From assembly GCA_031771865.1 (NCBI GenBank), contig JASISA010000027.1, forward strand, positions 1,550,001 through 1,614,000: 64,000 nt of DNA, written 5' to 3'. Below, in pieces: positions 10,074 through 20,937 of the stretch. Position numbers and translations under genes: made by a program. This stretch comes from Nothophaeocryptopus gaeumannii. Taxonomy: Eukaryota; Ascomycota; Dothideomycetes; Mycosphaerellales; Mycosphaerellaceae. How positions within the stretch are numbered: the first letter of the stretch is position 1; every line of letters starts with the position of its first letter. The notes below the pieces were generated by a model. That model was given only the letters and a program-made list of their open reading frames with translations. It had not been told where the DNA came from and searched no databases.

Positions 10074-13000
10074 TCACAACCCTTCCCACTTCCCAGACCT
10101 CTTCCACTCGTCGTAAAATGAGCGCAACATTTTCATCTCCGGATTGCTCATTTGCGCGCCCAGAGCCTTGACACTGTCTGCATTGTAGACCAGCATTGCT
10201 TGAACGAGAGCCCAGAGACCTGGCTTGAGGTATTCTCTCACTTCCTCGCGTGGCGGAACTTCCAGTAGCAGAGTGCAGTAATGGTGAAGGATATACTGGA
10301 CAAACTGACCTGCTTGTGCCTGTGCCTTCTTCGCTTCGTCAACAAGCTCTAAGGACTTCGCTCTGCTGCGTGCGTGCGGAGGGTTGCAGGATGTTTCCAG
10401 TAGATATGCCAATCTTCGAGATTGCCGTGATGCGAGTTCTGCTGAAGCGTCTCTAGTGCTGCGTAGAAGGCTTGTCAACAGCTGTTGAAACAAGGTGACG
10501 GCTAAGTGATATCGACCTTGGAAGCGGGCTCTGTATTGTGCGAACAGCACGTTGACGGTGTCGCACACATCGAGATAGATGTCCGAGACACCTTTGTCTT
10601 CCAACAAAGCCTGATGGAGGGTTGATAGGGTCTGCTCGATGCCATACTGGTTGACCATGAAGGGCTTCTCTTTGCACAAGGTCGTAAGTAGGCGAATGGC
10701 TAATTGGCGCAGGTGCACGCGCTTTGCGCTTGACACAGCACGGAGTACTTGATGGAAAACGTCATGCGCGGAGGGACTGCTTTCGTTCTCTAAATCCTCT
10801 GTGGACAGAATCTCGACTTCGCAACCATACAGCTGAAGCGAATGGGCTGGTGACCCCAGCTCAGATTTCTCCAGAAGGCCAGCGATGACTGCGGTCGGTC
10901 TCAAAGTACTCCTGTAAGCTTTGAGTACAGCAAGGTGGTCGACGGCTGGAAGTCCTCGCTCCACCAGCCTGCTTGCAAAGGATCGTAAATCGTCGGTCGT
11001 CTTGTCGTCTTGCTGATATCGGCAGAGACAAATGAAAGCCTTCACTTGTGTGTCGTGGGAGGCATCAGAGCTCTGCAAGATAGTACGAGCGCGTTCCACA
11101 ACTCGGCTCATGAGTGATATCTTCTTCGATCCGATCGTATCCCACACTGAATATGATATATTCGAGAGCGAATCGAGTGAGATTGCTTGCAAGCGAGGCT
11201 CATCCTTCGCAGCTGTCAACAGACTCTCTGCATACGAGCAAAAGGTCTTCGACTCGCGGTGCACCAACTGAGGACCATTCTCTCCACCAGTGACCTCCTC
11301 CAGCCTGGTCACCGCGGCTTTGAGTATGCAGAGGACGGCTTCCTTCTTCAGTATAGGTGTTTCTGAGCCTTCGCTGGCCAGATTCTTGATTTGCTTCTTT
11401 ACAGCTCTTGAAGCAGCCTCCAATTGCTCAAGGCGCTGAGCTTGTGGTTTCTTCGAAGTCCAGATGCGTGAGACTGAAGAAGCCACTTCTTCAAATAGAT
11501 TGAGGACGCGTTGCTCGTTCAGCAACTGGTCTTGCCGACTACTGGATTTCTTGGATTTCTTGACTTCTATCCATTCAGGCAACGTCCACAACTTCGTCGG
11601 ATTAGTCGCTAGCTGGCAGTCGACTGGATGTTGCAAAAGCCACAGGATTATGGCCAGGCGTGTTTGTAGCTGAATTAGCCCTTGTTCGCTTGCAACGATG
11701 CCAGGAAGTAGAGTGAGGGCATCAAGCGCAGATGCTCTTTGACTCAATGAAAGGTCCATTGATGAGGCAATGATCGTAGTGAGCGCTTGTTCGGTTTGCT
11801 GCTCTGTCTTGCCATTTTGTTTAGAAGATGATTCTCTTGCATCTGCAATGGCAAAATCAATGAACTCCTGGCGCAAGGAAACTGGCAGAACATGCATCAA
11901 CATATCAACCTCACCCGCGCTCACTGCAGCCTTGACAAGACTTCGACATTGCTCAATCCCAATGCGTTGTAGCAGTGCTGGATACCTCACAAACGCGGGA
12001 AGAGCGCAGTTTGGTGAATCACAGAGGCCTTTGATTGCACCACCACACACCTCCGCCAGCTGCTCATTCTCAATGTAGTCGCAGAAGGTGTTGCATACAG
12101 TTGCAACTAGCATCTGCGCGGAATCACTTGACAGATCCGAGACTTCGCTGTGGCGCTGAGCCGACTCAATGGATTTGGACGACAGAAGGACTAGCCCTGT
12201 CTCAGCCAAGGCTCGCCGGTCGAGTGATTGAGCGGCTAAAGATGGGAATCTGAGTCGAAAGACTGAAGTCGCGAGAGCCCAGAGCTGCACGAGGTCATTT
12301 GAGCGGAGTTCCTCAGGTTGTAGATTGCAAAGGTGGAACACGTGTGACCAGAGCGATTCCAACCTCTCCTGTGCTTCATCGATAAGGTTGCTGCTTCTTA
12401 CAGAGTCCAGCAGTCCTCGAACGATGACAGCGCTCGCAATGATTTGCTCTTGACTACGATTCTCGGTGATCAAAGACGAGAAGCGGTCAAGGACCTCCAG
12501 TGTATTTTGTGCATCTTCCGGTAAATCTGCCAGTCTTGATGCGATCGCGTACCAGATAGAGGACGCTGACTGTCGGTCGCTGAGCAGCTGTTCATGCCAG
12601 AGCTTCAGAAACGACTGAAGCTGTCGTGAAGAGGCAAAGGCCTGCATCACAGGAACAAGGATTTCATCACCGCAGAGGCTGACAGGTAGTTGTTGCGACG
12701 CTTGAGGAGCGCTTTTGGAAGATTGCGAATGTTTCGATGCAGCAGTGATGCTATCGAAGAGTTTTGAAGCCAGCGTAGCTCCAGTGAAAACAGTCGGATT
12801 CAGTCCGACAAGTTCTGCAATTAGAGACCAATCACAGGTGTATCCATCTGCTCCCAACGCATGCTCGCTCACTAGTTGAGACAGAAGTGCAGGCGCGAGG
12901 CTTGCTCCTCGGCGTCTCACGCAAGCAAGCATTTCCGCGAGAGTCTCATTTCTCGACTGCCGTTCTTGATCCGCGAGACAATCATTTATTGCAGAAAAGA

Positions 13001-13931
13001 GTGCGTTAGTCCAAGCCACTTCTCGTTGACGCTGGCTCACTGTTGTCGTCACGACAGCTCGCAATGCAATGTCGAATATCATGGGAACCGATGAGAGCAT
13101 TCGTGGTACATGCTCACCCCGGAGAGCTGACTTCAGTGTGTCAAAGGAAGTCGTGATGTCCTGAAGGGAACTGCGGTTGCCTTTCTTCATGTACTTCGCA
13201 TGCAGGGGCAAAATCGTATGCCTTGCAATCAACGATTCCAGTGACCTGATATATTGTGTAGTTCCTGGGGAGCTCTCTCCTCGCTTTCGTTTCGCGGGCT
13301 TTGGCGTGTCGCGGAGTAAATCCAGTAAAAGGGACGTCCACGTCAAGGAAGAAGCGTTGAACACCTCATCATCTCCCATACCTCGCTGACGCAATGCCCA
13401 AAGTTTTAACCCCAAGTCCAGGAGTAACTGCTCCTGGAGCATTGAGATCTTTTCAGTATTCCCAGCGCACGTCACATAGGCATGCCTCAGCCAATTGCCA
13501 CACACCTCTCCTGCGGTGTCAACCGGTGTTGCCAAAAGCGCCAGTATAGCAGCACCTTCTGCGGATTTTCCCAGAGAGTACAAGAAACTCCAAGTCGTTG
13601 AAATGGATACCATCACCTTCTGGTCGAGGCTCGTTCCACTGATCGTGGTCCTTAGCGTTTGAATGAAATTGCCTTGTCCGAGAAGGCTTGCGGTCTTTTG
13701 TGATGGCAGCAGTCGGAGAGCTGACAGCAACAAACGCCACGAGTCTGGTAGTGAGCGTGCTTCGGCCGACTCGTTTGTCTTCCTCAGTATCCATCTCGTT
13801 ATCATTTCGGCGCGAGCTGTGTGGTTGCATAGTTCTTGTGCTTCCTGGATCTGCGAGAGGAGGTCCGGAAGGCTGTCCAGAGCCTTCAGACGGTCCAGAG
13901 AGGGCCTATGGTCCACAAGTGGACCTCCCAT
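10074..13931 (-). CDS. URB2: Urb2/Npa2-family nucleolar pre-ribosome protein
   Basis: Large nucleolar protein needed for early 60S subunit assembly and 27S pre-rRNA processing (family knowledge from yeast Urb2/Npa2). One uninterrupted exon encodes 1285 aa. Most of it is helical repeat-like sequence without catalytic motifs. The C-terminal 230 or so residues carry the recognisable Urb2 domain, including GRYHLAVTLFQQLLTSLLRS, the segment GQFVQYILHHYCTLL, and the terminal VREYLKPGLWALVQAMLVYN followed by LRSFYDEWKRSGKWEGL. A basic patch KPAKRKRGE near residue 215 could be a nuclear signal. The start ATG at 13931 is the first in frame. The gene is divergent from Mic10, with 264 bp between the starts. 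Confidence 0.9.
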   Translation of the reverse strand: MGGPLVDHRPSLDRLKALDSLPDLLSQIQEAQELCNHTARAEMITRWILRKTNESAEARSLPDSWRLLLSALRLLPSQKTASLLGQGNFIQTLRTTISGTSLDQKVMVSISTTWSFLYSLGKSAEGAAILALLATPVDTAGEVCGNWLRHAYVTCAGNTEKISMLQEQLLLDLGLKLWALRQRGMGDDEVFNASSLTWTSLLLDLLRDTPKPAKRKRGESSPGTTQYIRSLESLIARHTILPLHAKYMKKGNRSSLQDITTSFDTLKSALRGEHVPRMLSSVPMIFDIALRAVVTTTVSQRQREVAWTNALFSAINDCLADQERQSRNETLAEMLACVRRRGASLAPALLSQLVSEHALGADGYTCDWSLIAELVGLNPTVFTGATLASKLFDSITAASKHSQSSKSAPQASQQLPVSLCGDEILVPVMQAFASSRQLQSFLKLWHEQLLSDRQSASSIWYAIASRLADLPEDAQNTLEVLDRFSSLITENRSQEQIIASAVIVRGLLDSVRSSNLIDEAQERLESLWSHVFHLCNLQPEELRSNDLVQLWALATSVFRLRFPSLAAQSLDRRALAETGLVLLSSKSIESAQRHSEVSDLSSDSAQMLVATVCNTFCDYIENEQLAEVCGGAIKGLCDSPNCALPAFVRYPALLQRIGIEQCRSLVKAAVSAGEVDMLMHVLPVSLRQEFIDFAIADARESSSKQNGKTEQQTEQALTTIIASSMDLSLSQRASALDALTLLPGIVASEQGLIQLQTRLAIILWLLQHPVDCQLATNPTKLWTLPEWIEVKKSKKSSSRQDQLLNEQRVLNLFEEVASSVSRIWTSKKPQAQRLEQLEAASRAVKKQIKNLASEGSETPILKKEAVLCILKAAVTRLEEVTGGENGPQLVHRESKTFCSYAESLLTAAKDEPRLQAISLDSLSNISYSVWDTIGSKKISLMSRVVERARTILQSSDASHDTQVKAFICLCRYQQDDKTTDDLRSFASRLVERGLPAVDHLAVLKAYRSTLRPTAVIAGLLEKSELGSPAHSLQLYGCEVEILSTEDLENESSPSAHDVFHQVLRAVSSAKRVHLRQLAIRLLTTLCKEKPFMVNQYGIEQTLSTLHQALLEDKGVSDIYLDVCDTVNVLFAQYRARFQGRYHLAVTLFQQLLTSLLRSTRDASAELASRQSRRLAYLLETSCNPPHARSRAKSLELVDEAKKAQAQAGQFVQYILHHYCTLLLEVPPREEVREYLKPGLWALVQAMLVYNADSVKALGAQMSNPEMKMLRSFYDEWKRSGKWEGL

Positions 13932-14195
13932 CGTGGTCGCTGGCCGCGATGACTTACGATACCGATCGCAAACCTGTTGTTAGATGGGAACTTTTTCGAA
14001 GAAGTTCAAGAAAGCTCGCTCGGACCATCTCGGATTCGGCGACTTCCGGATCGCGAGAGAGAGAGAGAGAGGGCAGCTACGGCATTGGAACTTGCATTCG
14101 TCGAAACAGCTTCAACACTTCCTTCATACGTCGTAAAACACCGTCACCGGAACTCAGCAGGCCAGTTCGAGCTCTCCAAGCCTCAAACTCGCATA
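13932..14195. promoter_or_regulatory. compact divergent promoter, Urb2 / Mic10
   Basis: 264 bp separate the two start codons. The interval carries a (GA)8 tract and otherwise no gene. Confidence 0.5.
14055..14071 (+). repeat. (GA)8 dinucleotide tract
   Basis: Eight GA units plus a trailing G inside the Urb2/Mic10 divergent promoter. GA tracts can affect nucleosome positioning; a role here is inference. Confidence 0.9.
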
Positions 14196-14638
14196 ATGGC
14201 CGACTCCACCTCCTCCAGCAGTCCCGCGGTCCCTCCGCCAAACCGCCCAAACCGACCGATGAGCGAAGCGCTTTTGAATGAGAAGGTGAGGCAGGACAAT
14301 CTACTCGAAGAGCTACAGATCGGAGGTGTGCATAGAGACTGATATGTTATGTACAGTGGGACCACTGCCTTAGCACTCTCTTGATCAGATCCGGACTCGG
14401 CGCATCATTTGGCGTTATCTTCTCTGTGCTCCTATTCAAGCGGAGAGCGTGGCCAGTGTGGGCAGGCCTTGGATTCGGTGCTGGAAGAGCTTGGGAAGAA
14501 TGTGACAGCGTACGTTGGATGAAATTTGCTTCTGCAGTCGCCGGGGGTTGTCTGAAGCTGATATACTGATTCCTTCCGCAGAGCTTCAAGCGCGCGACTG
14601 CTCCTTCGCGCGACGGTCTTCGCGTCCTCCGCCCTTGA
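14196..14638 (+). CDS. MIC10: MICOS subunit Mic10
   Basis: Small inner-membrane protein that oligomerises to bend cristae junction membranes. Three exons: 14196-14285, 14357-14509 and 14582-14638. Introns are 71 bp (gtgagg...gtacag) and 72 bp (gtacgt...ccgcag). The product is 99 aa. After a Pro/Ser-rich lead it reads SEALLNEKWDHCLSTLLIRS, then two membrane segments with the conserved glycine motifs: GLGASFGVIFSVLLF, and GLGFGAGRAWEECDS. A short positive loop (KRRAWP) lies between them. It ends SFKRATAPSRDGLRVLRP. The glycine patterns and length are diagnostic. Confidence 0.95.
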
Positions 14639-15461
14639 TCGCGCTACCTTTCCGAATACCAGACTCAGCTTTGCGGCCTCAAAATGGTGAAGAATGCAGG
14701 CATGTACTCTATACAGCATCGAGCTCGAGATGAAGCATCTTAGACGACCGGATGTACATAGGCCTTATTCCACAAAAACTTCATGGAGGACCATAGAAAG
14801 CTTCAACAGAGAGCAAATTCAAGGGACCTCATTTTACGAGCTCATTTGGCGCAATGCGGATTCACGTTAGGGCAAGTCGGACGACAATTTATTCACGGAT
14901 CCTGTATTGCCTTTCTCACCTCACGCGATCTCGTTTTCACTTTTGCAAGAGGCCACATGCCACCATTCATCTCGATTGCCTTAGAAAAAGCGACGCCTGC
15001 TTCTTGTCGCGCCTTCTCTATGCTTCAGCATCTCACCCAGTCGCGGTCGAAAATCTATGTGTATATCTCATCACAGGTAGGTCCATCACATCAACATCGC
15101 TCACTTGACTTCAAACACGACAAACGTAGAGGCTTGAAAGCTTTGCAACGGGGAACAAAGTCGCAATGAGTCAATCGGTAGCTTCTTGACAGCTTTCCGA
15201 GCAGCTCTCTGGAGGATGCAGGCATGCTACTGCTCGCTGCCTCTGATGCCTTGAAATCCATCGTCGCGCATTCAGCGACGCTTGGGGCTTCCTTCGATTA
15301 CTTGCCCAATCTGTGCACCCTACAAGGGCAAGCATCTCTCCTTCTACCGCTACTTCCCACCTTTCTGGAGACGGTCGTTGCTCATGTCCACTCTCGGCTC
15401 ATGTCAGGATTTCAACATGTACATATATTACGCAAAATTTGCCGTACTGATATTTACGCAA
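14639..15461. other. intergenic, nothing recognised
   Basis: About 820 bp between Mic10 and the tRNA gene. Several unrelated open frames below 130 codons overlap each other; none shows family sequence. Confidence 0.5.
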
Positions 15462-15567
15462 GCTGCGGTGGCCGAGTGGTCTAAGGCGGTAGATTTAAGT
15501 CACGTCTAACGACGATGAACAACCTCTACTGGAGAGATCCGCGCGCGTTCGAACCGCGTCCGCAGCA
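15462..15567 (+). tRNA. tRNA-Leu (anticodon UAA), with intron
   Basis: Acceptor stem GCTGCGG (15462-15468) pairs with CCGCAGC (15560-15566), with discriminator A at 15567. The D region begins TGGCCGAGTGGTC as in other Leu tRNAs, followed by GGCGG. Anticodon stem GTAGA (15489-15493) pairs with TCTAC (15535-15539). The loop puts TAA at 15496-15498, so it reads UUA. About 34 nt (roughly 15500-15533) between position 37 and the 3' side of the loop is an intron. The long variable arm expected for Leu is present. The T arm is GCGCG TTCGAAC CGCGT. The bases after the discriminator happen to be CCA. Confidence 0.92.
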
Positions 15568-15911
15568 CCATTGATATTCTTTTGCTCTTCGCGAGGCCTT
15601 GATAGTTGTGTATGGTAGCTTTAAAGTCGTTGAATGCTTTCTGCTCGGAGGCTTTAACTTTCACACCGCAAAGATCGGTGGGGTTTGGGGCAGGCGAGAA
15701 TAAATCGCTATTGGGCTCAGCATGTACGAGATCTAGTATTAACAAGTCTTATATCAACTCAAATGGTATCACTATGCCTCCATTTTTCGATATCTATACA
15801 GTATGTCGATTTGGTTCGTTCGACAGATGCTCCCATCACTCGTAAATGTCGTCAGATCACGCTATGTTGCAAACTCTCCAAACATTCTGTCGTTCTTAAG
15901 TTGATCAGTCT
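15568..15911. other. short intergenic, tRNA to membrane-protein gene 3' end
   Basis: Holds the tRNA terminator and the 3' flank of the minus-strand membrane-protein gene. Nothing else seen. Confidence 0.5.
15580..15583 (+). terminator. Pol III terminator of the tRNA gene
   Basis: A TTTT run 12 nt after the tRNA discriminator base, as expected for RNA polymerase III termination. Confidence 0.7.
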
Positions 15912-17288
15912 TCAGACAGCCTTGGCAGGCGCCATCGGCTGTTGCTGCTCTGGCTTCGTCGGCTCTGCGTTATGCGCTTCATTAAGCTTATCCCATTCTG
16001 CCTTTGCGTTCCATTCTTCCCCAGGCCCGTCCCAAACCGTACCTTTCCCGGAATTACTATAGATTGGGTTCTCCAGTTCGGCAAGGTCAGACTCGTAAAG
16101 CCTGGCCTTCTCTTCCATGTCGACAAGCCAGTCATCCCAGACAGGCGTTTGAGGGGCCGCGCCACCATTCTTCACCCATCGCACTGATTTGGTCAGGAGG
16201 ATTGCTTTCCAAAGAGCTTCAGTGAAGTGGGGGTTCTTGGGTCCTCCTCGGACGCTTTGCTCCTTGACCTCGTAGCAGCTGAGGTCCCAATGATATCGCT
16301 GGGGTAGTGCAGCCGCTATCCAATAGGCAATATTGATGATAATATAGGCACCGGCCCACGCGAACTGCAGCTGTAGCTTTGCATTGGCGAGAAAGACAAT
16401 GCCCAACATCAACAGAATGGTGCCACAGAGTGAGAGCATTCTGTAGATTGCAGGACTTTGAACGTTATACTCAATCTCTTCGGGTGCGAAGTAAAGCTCT
16501 CTTGCTACGTCCTCATCGCACCTAACTATCAAATAGCTCCCGTTGGGGTATCGTATTACGACGTCGCCTGGGGGTGCATTTCCTTTAGGTCGCTTTGGTA
16601 GCTGGAGATTCCATTTGTTGCTTATTCCAATGATGGTTGAGAGGCCTGAGAGGCAGATTGTTGCAAGAATAGACATCCCGTCGCCAAACGAAATGGAACA
16701 TATGAGCAAGATAACAGACTCCAGGAATCCAATTAATGTGACCCATGCTTGAGGTCCGGTCGCTTTGGCCTTAACAAGTGGCGGTCCAACCTGGGGCGAC
16801 CGTGTCACTGCTCGCTTGGGCTGGCCGCGAAAGATCGTGTCCATGCGAGTGGGTTTGCTCATCTGTTCTTTCTTCTTCACCTCCACGCATCGAACTGTGA
16901 ACGTCGGCATTTCCTCGCCCCTAGATTTCTTAGCTACCGATCAGATTGACAGGTAGGCATCTACTCACAGCAGGATGTTTGCCACATGGTGAACATGATC
17001 CTTGACATTGCCCGAGAAGACGCCTGTCACCTTCGCTGCAGCCGGGGCGAGAGATGTCGGTCGAGCAGGTCTCATAAGCGCTTGCGGCGCGGGTAGGAGG
17101 CGCGGAAGGTAGAATAGTCTTGATAGCGCTGACACTTGAGCATTCGCTAACACGGAACCCTCCCCCAAGACGGCGAGAAAACCAACGATGTCCAATTGAA
17201 AGTTGCTGAACTGACTCCACTGCCAATAGACGCCCCAATTGTCATGCCCGGGAATGGCAACGGTTACGTTGTTGTTCCCTCCGCTCAT
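15912..17288 (-). CDS. multi-pass membrane protein of unknown function
   Basis: Two exons: 17288-16969 and 16920-15912. The 48 bp intron is 16921-16968 (gtgagt...ctag), giving 442 aa with the junction VANILLGEEMPTFTVRC. Choosing the nearby ctaag acceptor instead would break the frame. The first 100 residues are soluble and start MSGGNNNVTVAIPGHDNWG. A basic stretch (EVKKKEQMSKPTR) precedes hydrophobic segments: WVTLIGFLESVILLICSISF, then MSILATICLSGLSTIIGI, then a later pair around LLMLGIVFLANAKL and AWAGAYIIINIAYWIAAALP. The C terminus is polar and Pro/Gln-rich. No catalytic motif or named domain recognised. It resembles lineage-specific fungal integral membrane proteins in style only. Confidence 0.75.
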
Positions 17289-18497
17289 GGCTGCGGCTGA
17301 AGGCTGTGCGGTAGCGATGTGTGTCGTATATTAGACGCCAACGTTAGCGAGGCATGAAGATGTTCGTCCAAGAGCAGTCCAAAGCCGAGTTCATATATCA
17401 CCGGATAAAGAAACAAGGCAAGTTGTCGATGGCTTGGTTGGAACGAAAAGGCGACGAAATCGAGGGCATCAGGCCAGCGCTTGTCCAAGCCTCACAGCCC
17501 CCGAAACTTCAACCCCACCACCGACCTGCAGGAGGTGGTGTCGCTCGATGCTGTATTACGCGGAGGGCGGGAACGTTGTTCCTCAGAAGGCGGCGCAGGC
17601 GGCCTCTTCTCTCCTCAGGTTGCCATGGTGGTGGTTCCTGAGATGCCTTGGAGATGCCTCAGGAAGAAGTGGAAGAGACGAAGTCGAGTTTAGATAGAAG
17701 TTAGTGATCCTTGTCGTGTCCCGTCGCCCATTGCGGCTCTTGCCGTCGAAAGCTACGACCAGGCGACTTCTTGGCGGCTCTTGGACCTGCCTGAGCAACA
17801 ATACTGCAAGAATCGAAAGGACAACATCGACCTCCACTCAATTCGATTTTGAGACGGAGACTTCATATCGGCTTAGTAGTAATTGTTCCTCAAAGAGTCG
17901 CGTGACGAGGACGAGGCTGGAAGAGTAGAGCCGCCGGCCGCCTGCTGTGCATTCTGGAGAGGGGCGCAGCATCTAGTTCTACAGCAAGGCTGACTGAGTG
18001 TCAAGTAGTGCTGTGGCCTCGATCCTCTGCCATGTGCCTTTCTACCCGGAAAGCTGGATAGACTCATCCGTCTTTCAGAGGAATAAACGTCTTGTCGCAT
18101 GACTGAATCGAATAGCCGCCAGGCATGGACTAGCCGCTCGTCGAGCACACAACACCGCCGCATTGAGGCTCAACCGTCTGAGTGACTACTTGATCCCATT
18201 GCTTGCCTGACAAGCTGTGTCGCGGCGGTATATAGGCAGTCAAGCCATAGTCGAAGGTACGAACCTCACGACGGTTTGAAGTTGTTGACGAGATCTTACT
18301 TACGATGTGTCAGAAGAGTCTCAGACCTGCCGACGATGCTGTGTTGGTTACATTCCAATTACAGTATCGAAGGCATAACATTGCTTTTATTGTCATGCTC
18401 GTGGCAGGCATGCTTAAGGACAAGGTACGCCAAGCCCACTCTTTGTTCAGTCTGCCCTGTCCGGCAATGGCAACTAACTGCATCTGCATCGGTCAAC
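17289..18497. other. intergenic, divergent upstream region
   Basis: 1.2 kb between two divergent genes, the membrane protein (-) and the adenosine deaminase (+). A plus frame at about 17484-17693 contains the phrase SPRNFNPTTDLQEVV, which only faintly recalls the N terminus of some dehydrogenases and does not continue as one. It may also hold a deaminase 5' UTR intron. Confidence 0.45.
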
Positions 18498-20536
18498 ATG
18501 GAAACTGCTAACACCTCAGCGCAGATCAAGAGGCGGAAGGTCAACAAGGAGCCAAAGCCAACTGAAGTGAAGAAGTTGTCAAACGGTGGTGGCAATCCTG
18601 TACCGCCAGATCAGCCACGCAGAAAATCATCACGCGTCTCTCTCCTACGTCGAAAGCCAGCTATGGATGAACCTATGGACGATCTACTTGATCCTATGGA
18701 GAGGGCAAAATCGAAGCTTAGCCATCATTTCAAAGTCTCCTGCGATTCCAGAGAGTATCGCGGCAATCGTGAAAAGCTGCTGGCAGAAGAACGAAAAGGC
18801 GCCTGGAACGAACCTGCCAGGAGGCGTGCAAAGCCAGCTGAAGTCAGAGCAAATACGATCCTCATCAAAATGAGAGAGAATGAGCGAGTCGACCCCGACT
18901 TGTATGGAAACCTACCAAGCGAGGTTGTGCCTGCATCGCACACTCGCGACATGGGTGGCAGGTTCCTCGTGAACAAGGACCGAATCGATCGCAGCAAGGT
19001 CTTCGATATTGCGCGACAAATGCCGAAAGGAGCCCATCTACATCTCCATTTTAATTCCGAGCTTCCCCCAGAGCAGCTTTTTCCTCAAGCACGGAGCGCT
19101 GAAATGCTGGATACGTTTCACGTGAGGTGTACTCGACCGCTCTGTACGCCTCGGGACTTTGCAGAAACAGAAGTAGTATTTAATGTGCTTCCAAAAGATA
19201 CCAGGCAAGGGAACCTGTTTTCAAACGAATACAATCCGGACTGGAAAGCTCCCAACAACACAGCTTGGATGCGATGGGTTGACTTCTGTCAAAAGTTCCC
19301 TCAAGACATTCACGTTGAGGAAACTGAAGGTCTCAGTAGAGCTGAGAGCTGGGCGCGTGACAGAATGGTAATTACTCTAGAACATGCCTATCACGACCGA
19401 CAAACAACCAACGGGGCATGGGCATGCTTCAATCAAGGCACTCGCGCGTTCAAGGGCCTTCTTAACTACGAAGGCGTGTATCGGTGGTACATTGGCCACG
19501 CGATAGACAGCATGATACGCGAGAAGGTCATGTACGCCGAGCTACGCCCAATGCTACTGGACAAATTCATCCCAACAAACGACGGTCAGGGAAAGCTGGA
19601 TCACAAGGATCAAATGACCATCGTCTGCCAAGAAGTGGAAAAGAAGAAAGACGAGCTCAGACGGAGAGGCGAGCTTCACCTCTTTCCATTTGGTTTGAAG
19701 ATCATATACTGCACACCTCGCAGCATTTCGAGAGAGAAGATGCAATCAGAACTTCAAGACTGCCTGAAGCTCAAGCTCCAATTCCCGGACCTCATATGCG
19801 GTTTCGACCTCGTGGGTGCCGAAGACCGAGCAAACCACATAGGCTTCTATGCCGACTTACTCGTCGCCTTCACAGAAACATGCAAAGACCTGAACGTCAG
19901 CATTCCTTTCATATTCCACGCAGGCGAGACGCTCTTGGATACCGGAGGTTCTCACAACCCGGACAATAGCAACCTTTACGACTCTCTCCTCCTGAACGCC
20001 AAACGCATCGGGCATGGGTATTCGCTCTTAAAACACCCGGCTCTGGTCAAACAATACAGAGACCGCAAGATCTGTCTGGAACTCTGTCCCATATCGAACG
20101 AGGTTCTTCATCTCTGCGGGAATGCACGCCAACATATCTTCCCGGAACTCCTCGCCGCCGGCCTCCATTGCACTTTGAACGCCGACAACCCATCATTGTT
20201 CAGGTAGGCTATTCCTCCCACCTCCCCTCACTTCTCCCTCCTTCTACCCCACCCCACCTCATCCAAACTCATAATAACCTTTCCATTACTAACAGAGGCA
20301 CTTCCCCCACCAGCAACTCCCTCTCCTATGAATTCTACCAAGTCATGGTTGGCGATCCACGCATGGACTTGCACGGCTGGAAACAGCTTGCCGAATGGAG
20401 TTTGGAACATGCTTGTTTGGATTCGAACCAGAGGAGTCAGGCGCTAGGGATCTTTGAGGAGGCGTGGGATGAATTTTGTGAGTGGGTTGTGGAGAGGTAT
20501 GGGGAGTATGCGGATGGGTTGAAGGATTTGTTGTAG
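18498..20536 (+). CDS. ADGF/CECR1-type adenosine deaminase-like protein
   Basis: Purine deaminase-superfamily enzyme, predicted to convert adenosine (or a related aminopurine) to inosine with a catalytic zinc. Exon 1 is 18498-20203, the intron 20204-20295 (92 bp, gtaggc...aacag), exon 2 20296-20536. The product is 648 aa. Metal and catalytic motifs are present: the segment MPKGAHLHLHF with H180, H182 and H184, the GFDLVGAED strand, IFHAGET with H474 and E477, RIGHGYSL, CLELCPISNEVL and LNADNPSLF. I chose ATG 18498 (caacATGG context). The same frame is open to 18276 but only from a non-ATG codon. The first 150 residues are basic and polar with KRRKV at 11-15 and no signal peptide, unlike secreted animal ADGFs. 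AMP or another nucleoside remains possible as substrate. Confidence 0.9.
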
Positions 20537-20542
20537 AGGAAC

Positions 20543-20587
20543 GGAGGGGGAAGTTGAGGGGAGGGAGGGAGGGAGGGAGGGTGTGGG
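20543..20587 (+). repeat. G-rich (GGGA)n tract, possible G-quadruplex
   Basis: Just after the deaminase stop codon the plus strand has at least seven runs of three or more G, mostly spaced by single A. This satisfies a simple G4 pattern on the sense strand of the 3' UTR. Confidence 0.8.
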
Positions 20588-20937
20588 ATCTCTCTGAGAA
20601 TGAGACCAACGAGGGAGCACATGCTGTGATTCAGCATATGCCTGAGGCAGTTGTTGAGACAATGAGGATTCATCTGATATGCGAAGCTGAGCCAACAAGC
20701 TTGGCCCGATCAGAGACACTGATAGAGATCGGAGCTGCGTAAGTGAGAGAACGAGAGTTACTTGAGTTTATGATATGACGTGACGTAGATGTGGAATTCA
20801 GTGTTTTGGGAACACAGGCAGACGTTCGAGCAGGCATCTTGATTCCAGCTCAACTGATGCATGCCGTGGCTAACAATACAGAAATGCAGCGAGAGCGACT
20901 CAAATGATTTACAGGAATGTCTGTCATATCCCCAAAA
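20588..20937. other. convergent intergenic region
   Basis: 350 bp between the convergent deaminase and Fyv10 genes. It presumably contains both 3' UTRs. No other feature seen. Confidence 0.5.

Noticed and set aside
17484..17693. Plus frame with SPRNFNPTTDLQEVV, recalling a dehydrogenase N terminus
   Set aside because: No TGxxxGIG or later SDR motif follows and the start is not ATG. Resemblance is too short.
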